Assembly (NCBI GenBank): GCA_964595655.1
Contig: CAZQQV010000004.1
Coordinates: 1 to 46,285 of the forward strand
DNA length: 46,285 bases
Origin: Caldimicrobium sp964595655
GTDB lineage: Bacteria > Desulfobacterota > Thermodesulfobacteria > Thermodesulfobacteriales > Thermodesulfobacteriaceae
Direction: 5' to 3'
In this document: one piece after another, positions 9,518-17,247 of the stretch
Layout of the letters: every line of letters begins with the position of its first letter
Numbering within the stretch: position 1 is the first letter of the stretch
Made by a program: the position numbers and the translations under genes
Notes under the pieces: model-generated
Told to the model about the DNA's origin: nothing
The model's input: only the letters and a program-made list of their open reading frames with translations
Database searches by the model: none

Positions 9518-9715
9518 CCAAAGATAAAAATTACAAAAAGGTAAATTCAAAAAAATTTTAAAACTTTGTAAAGTAATTCAAAATTTTTAATAAAAGAGAG
9601 TTTTAAACTATCAAAATAAAAAGAAGTTTAAAAATTTTGAAAAAAAATTAGCTTACAAAGATTTTTAATTTTAATAAAGAATTTCGAGAGGTTTTAGAAA
9701 AATTTCTTTAAAAGA
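9518..9715. other. Very AT-rich gene-free tract
   Basis: About 200 bases consisting mostly of A-runs and T-runs, with repeated variants of AAAATTTT spread through it. No ORF, DnaA box or clear promoter was recognised. The composition is far more AT-rich than the flanking genes, suggesting curved or easily melted DNA. Confidence 0.5.
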
Positions 9716-9740
9716 AGGAGAGGGGAGACTCCCCTCTCCT
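9716..9740 (-). terminator. Terminator of the Lys/Ala-rich peptide gene
   Basis: A perfect 10-bp stem pairs AGGAGAGGGG (9716-9725) with CCCCTCTCCT (9731-9740) around a 5-base loop. Read on the minus strand it is followed by TCTTTT. It begins 13 bases after the stop codon of the minus-strand gene. Confidence 0.75.
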
Positions 9741-9752
9741 CTTTAAGAAATC

Positions 9753-9953
9753 TTACTGCTTGGGAGCCTCTTGAGTTGCGTTCTCAGCTTTTTTAGCTTT
9801 GGCCTTTTTGGCTTTCTTAGCCTTCTTCTTTTCGGCTTTTACTTCCTTGCCCTGATCCTGAGCCTGGGCCTGAGAACCAGCCTGCTCAGCAGCAATAACA
9901 GGTGAAACCATAAGACCTAATACAGCCAAAAACCCCAACAACTTCTTAATCAT
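9753..9953 (-). CDS. Small exported Lys/Ala-rich protein
   Basis: A 66-residue protein of unknown function. A typical Sec signal peptide occupies residues 1 to about 22 (MIKK, a hydrophobic core, then VIAA). The mature part is low complexity: a Gln/Ala segment followed by a run of KKAKKAK-type repeats and a Gln/Pro end. It superficially resembles the C-terminal tail of histone H1, but the signal peptide places it in the periplasm or outside. It looks like a genuine gene. It has a strong ribosome-binding site (AGGGGGG before the ATG), a near-consensus promoter and a perfect terminator, which together suggest a short, highly expressed transcript. No homologue family is claimed. Confidence 0.8.
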   Translation of the reverse strand: MIKKLLGFLAVLGLMVSPVIAAEQAGSQAQAQDQGKEVKAEKKKAKKAKKAKAKKAENATQEAPKQ

Positions 9954-9976
9954 AGCTCAACCCCCCTTTTGTTTTT

Positions 9977-10005
9977 TTTATAATCTATATCAAAAAACAT
10001 GCCAA
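9977..10005 (-). promoter_or_regulatory. Promoter of the Lys/Ala-rich peptide gene
   Basis: On the minus strand, TTGGCA (10005-10000), a 17-base spacer and TATAAA (9982-9977) lie about 24 bases before the start codon at 9953. Both boxes are one mismatch from consensus. Confidence 0.7.
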
Positions 10006-10053
10006 AGATAAAGTAAAGAGAAATAGCGCAATTTCGAGTTATTATTCTTAAGA

Positions 10054-10093
10054 GACCAACAAAATTGATGTCAATTTTCGACAAATTGGTCGA
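10054..10093. promoter_or_regulatory. Overlapping inverted repeats between divergent promoters
   Basis: AAAATTGA-TG-TCAATTTT (10061-10078) is a perfect 8-bp dyad. It is enclosed by GACCAA (10054-10059) and TTGGTC (10086-10091), and overlaps TCGAC-N6-GTCGA (10078-10093). The cluster lies between the divergent promoters of the peptide gene and the HU gene, upstream of the HU -35 box. An operator is a reasonable inference; the protein is unknown. Confidence 0.4.
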
Positions 10094-10136
10094 GCTCTCT
10101 AATTGATTTTACTCTTAATTTCTGTAAAATTCGCCC

Positions 10137-10164
10137 TTGACAAAATTTTAAAGCTTATTATAAA
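10137..10164 (+). promoter_or_regulatory. Strong promoter for the HU gene
   Basis: A perfect TTGACA (10137-10142), a 16-base spacer and TATAAA (10159-10164) precede the HU start codon, leaving a leader of roughly 28 bases that contains AAGGAGG. Confidence 0.8.
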
Positions 10165-10198
10165 GACAATAATAAAATTTAATTTAAGGAGGGTGGCT

Positions 10199-10471
10199 AT
10201 GAACAAGGCAGATCTGGTTAAGAGGATGGCTGAAATTGCTGGAACCACTAAGGCAAATGCAGAGAAATTGCTCGATGCCTTTATGCAGGCCGTTCAGGAA
10301 GCCATCTCTAAAGGTGATAAGGTCGTTCTTGTTGGATTTGGAACCTTTCAGGTAGTAAAGAGAGCTGAAAGAACTGGTAGGAATCCAAGAACCGGTGAGC
10401 CTTTAAAAATCCCTGCCAAAAAAGTTGTGAAGTTCACCCCTGGCAAAAAACTTGAAGACGCAGTAAAATAA
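10199..10471 (+). CDS. HU-family DNA-binding protein
   Basis: A nucleoid-associated histone-like protein of 90 residues, the canonical HU length. The frame is open upstream, but conserved sequence starts at the ATG at 10199 (MNKADLVKRMAE), which has AAGGAGG six bases before it. Family hallmarks are GFGTF in the beta-sheet core and the DNA-binding arm GRNPRTGEPLKIPAKKV with the intercalating Pro of RNP. It could be homodimeric HU or an IHF subunit; the arm favours HU. It is transcribed alone from a near-consensus promoter and ended by a strong terminator, as expected for an abundant protein. Confidence 0.93.
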   Translation: MNKADLVKRMAEIAGTTKANAEKLLDAFMQAVQEAISKGDKVVLVGFGTFQVVKRAERTGRNPRTGEPLKIPAKKVVKFTPGKKLEDAVK

Positions 10472-10491
10472 ATAAATCGTCTTAATTTGAG

Positions 10492-10520
10492 GGGGCCCCT
10501 TTGGCCCCATTTATTTTATT
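10492..10520 (+). terminator. Terminator after the HU gene
   Basis: GGGGCC (10492-10497) pairs with GGCCCC (10503-10508) around CCTTT, followed by ATTTATTTTATT. It lies 20 bases after the HU stop codon and just before the 3' end of the convergent ChaN-like gene. Confidence 0.75.
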
Positions 10521-10527
10521 AAATTTA

Positions 10528-13362
10528 TTAAATTTTGATTTCAATTATTGTTTGTCTTCCCTCTCTTAAAACTTCTAACTTTATAATGTCTCCCTTATTC
10601 TTAAAGGTTAAATGAAGTAGTAAATCACTTACCTTTTTTAATACATCTTCATCAATTTTTAATAAAACATCTCCGGCTTTTAGCCCTGCTCTTTCAGCAA
10701 GACTTTCCTTTAAAACCTCTTTTACTCTTAAGCCCCCTTCTTTTGTATCATGAATCTCCTCAAGGATAACCCCGAGCTTAGGTGAGGGCTCAAAGTTCTT
10801 TTCAAAATCGGGGAAAAACCAGTAATCACCAAGAGGGGGGTTAATTCTTTCAAGCTCTCCCAGAATAATAGATTTAAAATTGTAAAAGTTTCTTCTTTTT
10901 AAAGAAGCTGGGATTCCATACCCATATTCAAGATGGCCTCTTCCCACAAGAATCACCATTTTATAAGAAGGATTTTTCTTTAAAAATTCCACTGCCCTTT
11001 CAGCCATATGTTCATCTCTCAAGACCTGGGCTTGATAGAAGTATTCAAAATTGGTCTCGTTATCTTTAAACCCATGTTTTTGATAAATTCTTTCGAGATA
11101 ATTCCTGTATTCAGGTCTAAAAAGATCAAGTTCAGGAAGATGCAACTTTTCTTCTTCCAGAAGCTTGGAAAGGCCCTCTTTAAAGACCTTTTTAACAATC
11201 TCTCCTTTTATGTCCAGGGCCAAAAGCTTTATTTTCTTTTCTCTGGCAAAAAGAAAAATGTCCCTGTATAAGCGATAATCAAATCGCCAGCGTTCAAAGT
11301 ATTCAATCTCTTTAAGAAGGGTCTTTTCATCAATTTTTCCCTCAATAAATTTATCAAGATACTCTTGAAAGGGCACCTGGACCATCTCCAACCCTATCAC
11401 AAGCTGAGGATAGTAATTATAAAGTGCCTTTATTACCTCAAGTTGAAAAAGGTGATGGGAATAATTTTCATGATTCTCCCCTATTAAAATTATCTGAGAA
11501 GCAAGAAGTTCAGGAAGAATTTCCTCAAGGGTTTTAAACTCAGTAGGTTTAGTTCCGTAAACTCTTTTGGCTGAAAATTCAATTTTAATTCCCCTATGAG
11601 AGGGTTCTTTTTCCCTTTTATAAAGAATTTTTTTTCCTTTTGTGTGAAATTCTGAATAATCCTTAATGGAATCTTCAACCTTTAAAAAGTCTGCAATTTC
11701 CCTGGTTGAGGAGGCTTTTATAAAGGCTAAAAAGTGAGCTTGTGAGAGAGGATGAGGAAGAATCTTAAAGAAAAAGCCCTCTTCGGGAAGATGTTGATGA
11801 TAACCTAAGGGTGCCCCATGAAAAATAAGAATATTCTCACGGGGAAGGGCCTCTAAACGGGGTTGGCTGTAAGAGATGACACTGATATTATGTCTAAACT
11901 TTTCTATAATCTCCCTGTATAGGGTATAATTTTCTTTATTTGGTAAATAGACTCTAAATTTAACTTCACTTAAAGTTTTCCAGCTCATAGAGAGCTCTTT
12001 AAAAGTTAAGGTCCGAAAAATTTTATATTCAGGGTCAAAAATAATTTCCTCAGGTTTCTCAGAAAAAGAGATTTCATAAACCTCTTTATCGCCTTCAAAG
12101 GAAATTATTTCTTCTTTTGTTATCCTTGGGCTAACAATTTTGACTTTTATTTTCAGGGGCCGATAATCGCCCTCCCGGGTTAATAGAAATTTTAATTTAT
12201 ATTTCTCCTTTCCATCAGTGGGAATAAGTTCAAAATTTTCAACTTTAAGAAAGACCCTTTGGAAATTTTCTACCTCAACATTTTCAATTTTTAAGAGATC
12301 TTGAAGAAAAAGCCGAAAGGGTTTCACACTGGACGAGTTTGAAAGAAAGGTTTCATAATAACTTTTCAAAGCCTTATCAAAATTTTCTTCACCGCTACCC
12401 CTTTCAAGATGTTCATAAAAATAAAAAAAGATCTTGGAATCAAGGTTGTCATTCAAAAGTAAAGCCCTTCGGAATTCAATTTTGTCTTTGGAAAATTTAT
12501 AAACCCCAAAATAGATCTTAAAGGCCTTTAGTAATAAGGAATCACTTAAATTAAGTTCGTATTTAAAAATTTCTTCAACCAAAAGCGGAAAAAAGGAATC
12601 ACAAGGAATATCCTTGAGGGTATCCCTTCTCAAAAAGACACTTAAGGGATAAACCTTCTCTTCACTGAAAGTGACAAAAACAAAAAGCTTTTTATTTGGA
12701 ATTTTTAAAATGTCCTTGTCAAATTTCAAAAGCCTATTTTTCAATTCCTTTTCCTTGAGTTCCCATTTTGCATCAGGATAGGATTGATCAAAATAAAAAA
12801 GTATTTCTTTGTCATTTACATTTAGGCTTATTATTTTCTTTCTTAGATTAAAAGCTACAACAAGGGGAGGCGGGACTTTAAGGGGTCTAATATATTTAAA
12901 TACCACACTATCTTCAGAAGAAGGTTCTACCTCTTCATAAGGAATAATTAGAAAATTTTTAATGGAAGAATAATTTTTAAATTCCAATTCAAAGGGTATG
13001 GGTTTATCAGGAAAAGGAAGATATTTATCGTAAATCCTAAGAAAGGGGCTTTTTTTAAAAGAAACTTCCCTTTCAAAGAGTATAACCAGAGGAATTTTAG
13101 TATCCTTTACATATACTTTGAAAAAACCCTCTTTTTCATCAGGATATATGTTCAGATTTTTTTCTCCCTGGGTTATTTTGAAAATTTTTATTTCCTTTCC
13201 ACTAAAGGAATAGAACCCCTCTTTATCAACAAGGAATTGAGCCTTTCCGCTGAGAAGCTCTTTTTCAGGAGTAAAGGTAAGTTCAAACTTAGCTGAGAGA
13301 ATTTCTGCGTTAAGGGACTTTAAACCGAAAAGAAAAAAAATAATCCAAAAAAGAAAAAACAT
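10528..13362 (-). CDS. Large exported protein with ChaN-like and C-terminal PDZ domains
   Basis: 944 residues. Residues 1-19 are a hydrophobic signal peptide ending LNA/E with no lipobox Cys, so a soluble periplasmic protein is likely. Residues about 612-840 match the ChaN/haem-binding-uptake family: an IGENHENYSHH stretch near 625, VIGLEMVQ, FERWRFDYRLYRDI, LALDI and a late GRGHLEYGYG. Residues 860-944 form a PDZ domain (ESLAERAGLKAGDVLLKID). The N-terminal 600 residues are beta-rich and then alpha-helical. The junction with DPEYKIFRTL recalls M1-aminopeptidase-like proteins, but no HExxH zinc motif is seen, so this part would be catalytically dead. ChaN-family proteins are linked to haem/iron handling; the role here is unknown. 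It is a single gene, divergent from purQ, with a weak ribosome-binding site. Confidence 0.8.
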   Translation of the reverse strand: MFFLFWIIFFLFGLKSLNAEILSAKFELTFTPEKELLSGKAQFLVDKEGFYSFSGKEIKIFKITQGEKNLNIYPDEKEGFFKVYVKDTKIPLVILFEREVSFKKSPFLRIYDKYLPFPDKPIPFELEFKNYSSIKNFLIIPYEEVEPSSEDSVVFKYIRPLKVPPPLVVAFNLRKKIISLNVNDKEILFYFDQSYPDAKWELKEKELKNRLLKFDKDILKIPNKKLFVFVTFSEEKVYPLSVFLRRDTLKDIPCDSFFPLLVEEIFKYELNLSDSLLLKAFKIYFGVYKFSKDKIEFRRALLLNDNLDSKIFFYFYEHLERGSGEENFDKALKSYYETFLSNSSSVKPFRLFLQDLLKIENVEVENFQRVFLKVENFELIPTDGKEKYKLKFLLTREGDYRPLKIKVKIVSPRITKEEIISFEGDKEVYEISFSEKPEEIIFDPEYKIFRTLTFKELSMSWKTLSEVKFRVYLPNKENYTLYREIIEKFRHNISVISYSQPRLEALPRENILIFHGAPLGYHQHLPEEGFFFKILPHPLSQAHFLAFIKASSTREIADFLKVEDSIKDYSEFHTKGKKILYKREKEPSHRGIKIEFSAKRVYGTKPTEFKTLEEILPELLASQIILIGENHENYSHHLFQLEVIKALYNYYPQLVIGLEMVQVPFQEYLDKFIEGKIDEKTLLKEIEYFERWRFDYRLYRDIFLFAREKKIKLLALDIKGEIVKKVFKEGLSKLLEEEKLHLPELDLFRPEYRNYLERIYQKHGFKDNETNFEYFYQAQVLRDEHMAERAVEFLKKNPSYKMVILVGRGHLEYGYGIPASLKRRNFYNFKSIILGELERINPPLGDYWFFPDFEKNFEPSPKLGVILEEIHDTKEGGLRVKEVLKESLAERAGLKAGDVLLKIDEDVLKKVSDLLLHLTFKNKGDIIKLEVLREGRQTIIEIKI

Positions 13363-13450
13363 GGCTTTTGAATTTCTGGTTTAGGAGTTATAATAACACT
13401 TCAAATTTAAGTCATTATACCCAATTAAAAAAGGGCTGCAAGGGTTAGTT

Positions 13451-14263
13451 ATGAATAAAGTTAAAGTGCTTGTTCTCTGGGGATATGGAATTAACTGCGA
13501 AATTGAGACCCATTATGTTTTCAAAAAAGTGGGAGGCTCTCCAGAGATCGTTCATCTTTCAGAAATCTTTTCAGGAGAAAAATCTTTAAAGGATTATCAT
13601 ATTATTTGTTTTCCAGGCGGTTTTCTTGATGGAGATCATTTAGGCTCAGCTCAGGCCTGTTCTCACCGTTTTAGATACCTCAAAATAAAGGGAAAAATCT
13701 CCCTCTGGGATGAGCTTATGAGTTTCCTTGAAAAAGGGGGTCTAATTCTTGGTATATGCAATGGTTTTCAGCTTTTGGTTAAAACGGGGTTACTACCTGG
13801 AGGGAACTACTTAGGAAGGCGGAAAGTTACGCTAACCTATAACGATTCTGGAAAATTTGAAGATCGCTGGGTTCATCTTAAAGTCAACCCTGAAACTCCC
13901 TGTGTATTTCTAAAGGGGTTAGAGCGTCTCTATCTTCCTGTAAGACATGGAGAAGGGAAATTTATTGCTGAAAGTAAGGAACTTTTGCAGGAACTAAAAG
14001 AAAAAGGCCAGATTGCCCTTCAATACATTCATCCTGAAACAGGAGAGCCAACTTTTGAATATCCCTACAACCCAAATGGTTCTGAAGAGGCTGTGGCAGG
14101 ACTTTGCGACCCCACAGGAAGAATCTTTGGTCTTATGCCCCATCCTGAAGCTTTCAATCACTTCACCAACCACCCCAAATGGACAAGACTCAACACCTAT
14201 CTTGCGGAAGGGTTAGCCATTTTTGAAAATGCCGTAAATTGGGTTAAAGAAAACCTCCTTTAA
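13451..14263 (+). CDS. purQ: Phosphoribosylformylglycinamidine synthase glutaminase subunit PurQ
   Basis: Class I glutamine amidotransferase supplying ammonia to PurL for FGAM formation, step four of purine synthesis. The catalytic Cys103 lies in ILGICNGFQLL. The His231/Glu233 pair is in MPHPEAFNH. FPGGFLDGDHLGSAQA is a PurQ signature. At 270 residues it is a little longer than the 225-235 residue Gram-positive form. The usual GSNCD near the N-terminus reads GYGINCEIET here. No purL or purS is next to it. It ends six bases before tatC and in the same frame, separated by the TAA and two sense codons. Confidence 0.9.
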   Translation: MNKVKVLVLWGYGINCEIETHYVFKKVGGSPEIVHLSEIFSGEKSLKDYHIICFPGGFLDGDHLGSAQACSHRFRYLKIKGKISLWDELMSFLEKGGLILGICNGFQLLVKTGLLPGGNYLGRRKVTLTYNDSGKFEDRWVHLKVNPETPCVFLKGLERLYLPVRHGEGKFIAESKELLQELKEKGQIALQYIHPETGEPTFEYPYNPNGSEEAVAGLCDPTGRIFGLMPHPEAFNHFTNHPKWTRLNTYLAEGLAIFENAVNWVKENLL

Positions 14264-14269
14264 ATCTTC

Positions 14270-15016
14270 ATGAAACACTCTAATTTAGCAAGGACTCTAA
14301 AGTTTCTCTTACTTCTCTTTAAAAAAAAAGGATTCTACATACTTCCACCTTCACTTTTTCTTTATATAGCCATCTTTTTTTATTCACCCCAAATTCTCCT
14401 TCACCTTGAAAAAAAATTTCAACAAAATTTTGTTTTTTTTTCAGTCTCTGAACCCCTTTTAGCCTTACTTCGTTTTTCCTTTTGCCTTTTTCTAATTCTT
14501 GTCTTTCCGTTAATCTATCTTGGTTTGCTATCTCTCATTGATGAGATACTCCATCTTAAAAAAAGCTTTTTTTTCATGTTTTATTTTTTGGGGCTTATTT
14601 TCTTTTACATGGGAGTTGCCTTTGCCTATTTTATAACCCTTCCCTATGGTATTAAATTTCTTATCTCCTTTAAAACAGAAAGCCTTGAAGCCAGCATATC
14701 TCTCTCACATTTTGTAAATTTCTTCAGCTTTTTTCTGATAAGCTTTGGGCTAATTTTTGAACTTCCTTTGTTTTTAGCCCTTTTAAGCCTTTTAAAAATT
14801 CTCAAACCTCACAAAGTGGCTAAATATCGCAAAGAAATCTTTTTTTTCTGTGTGGTCTTTGCTGCCATTATCACTCCTACACCAGATGCTATCAACATGA
14901 GTTTGCTTGCAATACCCCTATACATTCTCTTTGAACTGGGTTTATTTTTGGGAAAATTTCTTGAGAAGGTTAATATTCGCGCGGTGGAAGTCCAGAGAGA
15001 GCCTCAGCCAGAGTAG
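14270..15016 (+). CDS. tatC: Divergent TatC-like twin-arginine translocase subunit
   Basis: An integral membrane protein of 248 residues with about six hydrophobic segments. The C-terminal half is recognisably TatC: FGLIFELPLFLALL with the conserved Glu, and ITPTPDAINMSLLAIPLYILFE covering the last helices. The N-terminus is atypical. The conserved cytoplasmic HLEELR motif, part of the twin-arginine signal site, is absent, and the region after helix 2 has IDEILHLKK in place of the usual pattern. It cannot be extended upstream because purQ's in-frame TAA is nine bases away. The last 47 bases overlap the 3' end of the convergent motE-like gene. No tatA or tatB is adjacent. Assignment to TatC is good; full activity is uncertain. 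Confidence 0.8.
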   Translation: MKHSNLARTLKFLLLLFKKKGFYILPPSLFLYIAIFFYSPQILLHLEKKFQQNFVFFSVSEPLLALLRFSFCLFLILVFPLIYLGLLSLIDEILHLKKSFFFMFYFLGLIFFYMGVAFAYFITLPYGIKFLISFKTESLEASISLSHFVNFFSFFLISFGLIFELPLFLALLSLLKILKPHKVAKYRKEIFFFCVVFAAIITPTPDAINMSLLAIPLYILFELGLFLGKFLEKVNIRAVEVQREPQPE

Positions 15017-15503
15017 CTGCCTTATCTGGAGGCATGGCACTTAAGATACTTGCTACCTGGTTGCTTTTCATCTGACTGAGAATTTTAATAGCCATATCTC
15101 TATCCATGTTCAATAACTGTTCTGCAGCCTTTCTTGGACTCATCTCTGAATAGGCTTTAACAAGAAGTTTAATCCTCTCATCTTTTATAGCAGAAATTTT
15201 ATTAAGCTTATCCTCAACCTCTTTGGAAAGCTCTGTTAAGGCATTCATCTGCTCATTAATCTTTTTTTCAAGAAGTCTTAGCTCTTTTTCTTTTACTTCA
15301 AGCTCCTTTGCCTTCTCAAGAAGTCTTCTTTTTTCAGTCAAAAGAAGATCACTAATTTCAGGAGGACAGCTATAAATAGACCCTTCCTTGGGATTCTTAG
15401 CCCTACCTTGGACATATTCAGAATAAACATAGACCCCACTGAGAAGAAATTTAATAACTATTAAAGAAATTATTATCCGAAAAAGGGTTTTCGTTTTAAT
15501 CAA
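14970..15503 (-). CDS. MotE-like flagellar protein with MgtE-N-like domain
   Basis: 177 residues and the last gene of the flagellar operon. A membrane anchor or signal-anchor (about residues 8-28) is followed by a coiled coil (about 50-115) and a C-terminal MgtE N-domain-like helical module (RKAAEQLLNMDRDMAIKILSQM). In some bacteria such proteins, called MotE, sit after fliJ and act as a chaperone for motility stator or export parts; that role is carried over by analogy. The start is a TTG at 15503 inside the fliJ end (8-base overlap), supported by the AGGAAGAGG just upstream. No ATG in the right place is available. The 3' end overlaps tatC on the other strand. Confidence 0.75.
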   Translation of the reverse strand: MIKTKTLFRIIISLIVIKFLLSGVYVYSEYVQGRAKNPKEGSIYSCPPEISDLLLTEKRRLLEKAKELEVKEKELRLLEKKINEQMNALTELSKEVEDKLNKISAIKDERIKLLVKAYSEMSPRKAAEQLLNMDRDMAIKILSQMKSNQVASILSAMPPDKAATLAEALSGLPPREY

Positions 15504-15933
15504 GGCCTCTTCCTCTTCTCAATAACACTAAGTCATCAAGTTCCTTGAGAAACCTCCTTAGGTTTTCTCTGTTAACTTTTAAAAAGGTCTTTTCATAAAG
15601 CCTTTCCATAAGTCTTTTTTCTCGATTCTTTTCAAGAAGTTCTTCTTTTAATTCTTTCAAATATTTTTGCTGGGTTTCTATCTTTTTTTCGGCTATATCC
15701 CTGAAATCCTTTAATGCCTCAAAATAATTGATCCAGGCCCTAAGCTCATGAGCAGGAAAACTTTTTTTCTTTTCAAGATAATCCATGCAATCCCTGTATT
15801 CTGCCTCAAGAATCTCTTTTTCCTTTTGAAATTTTTCAAGAACAATCCTTGCATGATAGATTTGTATTTTGGACTTTTCTAACTGAAGTTCCTTGTACCA
15901 AGAAAGGAGTTTCAGAAGTTTTAGCCTTCTCAA
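15496..15933 (-). CDS. fliJ: Flagellar export chaperone FliJ
   Basis: 145 residues, almost wholly helical coiled coil with high Lys/Glu/Leu content. This matches FliJ, the stalk-like subunit that associates with the FliI ATPase ring at the export gate. Sequence signatures are weak in this family, so the assignment rests on length, coiled-coil character and position directly after fliI. The only plausible start is a TTG at 15933, three bases after the fliI stop; the next Met is far inside the coil. Confidence 0.85.
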   Translation of the reverse strand: MRRLKLLKLLSWYKELQLEKSKIQIYHARIVLEKFQKEKEILEAEYRDCMDYLEKKKSFPAHELRAWINYFEALKDFRDIAEKKIETQQKYLKELKEELLEKNREKRLMERLYEKTFLKVNRENLRRFLKELDDLVLLRRGRGLD

Positions 15934-15936
15934 GGT

Positions 15937-17247
15937 TTAGTCTCTCAGTATCTCCTTAAGCTTTTGATAGGATTCATCAAAACTGTAGCCTTCGTCAAGA
16001 TCCTGCCTCAGAAATTCTCTCAATTTGGGCATAAGTTCAAGGGCTTTGTCTATCTCAGGGTTAGATCCCTTTACATAGGCACCTATATTAATCAAATCTT
16101 CTGCCCTTTTATAAGTAGCAAGGACACTTATGGCCCTCTGATAGAGTTTTAAGTGTTCCTTTGAGACAATATCTTTCATTACCCTTGAAATGCTTGAAAG
16201 GACATCAATGGCTGGATAATGACCTTCCTGAGCGAGTTCCCTTGAGAGAACTATGTGGCCATCCACAATACTTCTTACAGCATCCGCGATGGGATCATTT
16301 ACATCATCTCCCTCAACAAGCACGGTGTATATTCCGGTAATGGAGCCGGCTTTCACTTTAGGACCTGCTCTTTCAAGTAATCTTGGAAGCATGGCAAAGA
16401 CAGATGGAGTATAGCCTCTTGCCGTAGGGGGCTCTCCCCCTGCAAGTCCGATTTCTCTTCCAGCCATACAAAAGCGAGTAAGACTGTCCATAAGTAAAAG
16501 CACCTTATGACCTCTATCTCGAAAATATTCTGCTAAGGCTGTGGCATAAAAGGCTGCTCTAATACGAAGAGCAGGGCTTTCATCAGAGGTTGCCACAACC
16601 ACAATGGATCTCCTCAAACCCTCCTCCCCGAGATCCTTCTCTATAAAATCCCTTACCTCTCTTCCCCTCTCTCCAATAAGCGCAACCACATTGATGTCAG
16701 CTTTGGTATATCTTGCAATCATTCCCAGAAGGGTGCTTTTACCAACCCCTGAGCCAGCCATAATAGCTACCCTCTGGCCACATCCGATGGTAAGAAGGGC
16801 ATTTATAGCCTTAACCCCCACATCAAGCACCTCTGAAATTCGTTCTCTCTCCAGAGGCTTTAAAGGGTCTCCGTAGAGGGGATAAAAATCTGTGGGCCTT
16901 GGTTTTGGCTTTTGATCAAGAGGTTCACCTAAGGCATTAACCACCCTCCCAACGAATTCCTCCCCCACAGGGGCATTGGAAATTCCAAGAGGTATAACCC
17001 GGGCCCCAATTTCTAAACCGCGAATTTCATTTAAAGCTGTAAGTAAAAGCCTTTCTTCCTTAAATCCCACAACCTCTGCTAACAATTCTGTATCTCTTCC
17101 CACAACCTTACAAAGTTCACCCACTCTCAATAAAGGCCCAGAACTTTCAATGGTCAGACCAAGAACTTTGGTGACATAACCATAAATCTCAAAGGGAAGA
17201 AAATCTTCAAGCTTTTTATAAATGTGATGGGGTAGCTTAATCCTCAC
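15937..17247 (-). CDS. fliI: Flagellum-specific export ATPase FliI
   Basis: The F1-beta-like ATPase energising type III flagellar export. Numbering from a possible TTG at 17253, Walker A GSGVGKST is at residues 167-174, GERGREVRDF at about 194-203, and the Walker B strand LLLMDSLTRF has its Asp at 256. The GYTPSVFAMLPRLLERAG segment is typical of FliI/SctN ATPases. The length of about 436 residues is normal. Two starts are possible: TTG at 17253 or GTG at 17247. I prefer the GTG because AGAGG lies nine bases before it but only three from the TTG. Either way it begins inside the fliH end. Confidence 0.95.
   Translation of the reverse strand: MRIKLPHHIYKKLEDFLPFEIYGYVTKVLGLTIESSGPLLRVGELCKVVGRDTELLAEVVGFKEERLLLTALNEIRGLEIGARVIPLGISNAPVGEEFVGRVVNALGEPLDQKPKPRPTDFYPLYGDPLKPLERERISEVLDVGVKAINALLTIGCGQRVAIMAGSGVGKSTLLGMIARYTKADINVVALIGERGREVRDFIEKDLGEEGLRRSIVVVATSDESPALRIRAAFYATALAEYFRDRGHKVLLLMDSLTRFCMAGREIGLAGGEPPTARGYTPSVFAMLPRLLERAGPKVKAGSITGIYTVLVEGDDVNDPIADAVRSIVDGHIVLSRELAQEGHYPAIDVLSSISRVMKDIVSKEHLKLYQRAISVLATYKRAEDLINIGAYVKGSNPEIDKALELMPKLREFLRQDLDEGYSFDESYQKLKEILRD

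Noticed and set aside
10103..10198. A 32-residue N-terminal extension of HU
   Set aside because: It spans the promoter at 10137-10164 and lacks homology; the ATG at 10199 has an ideal ribosome-binding site and gives the canonical 90 residues.
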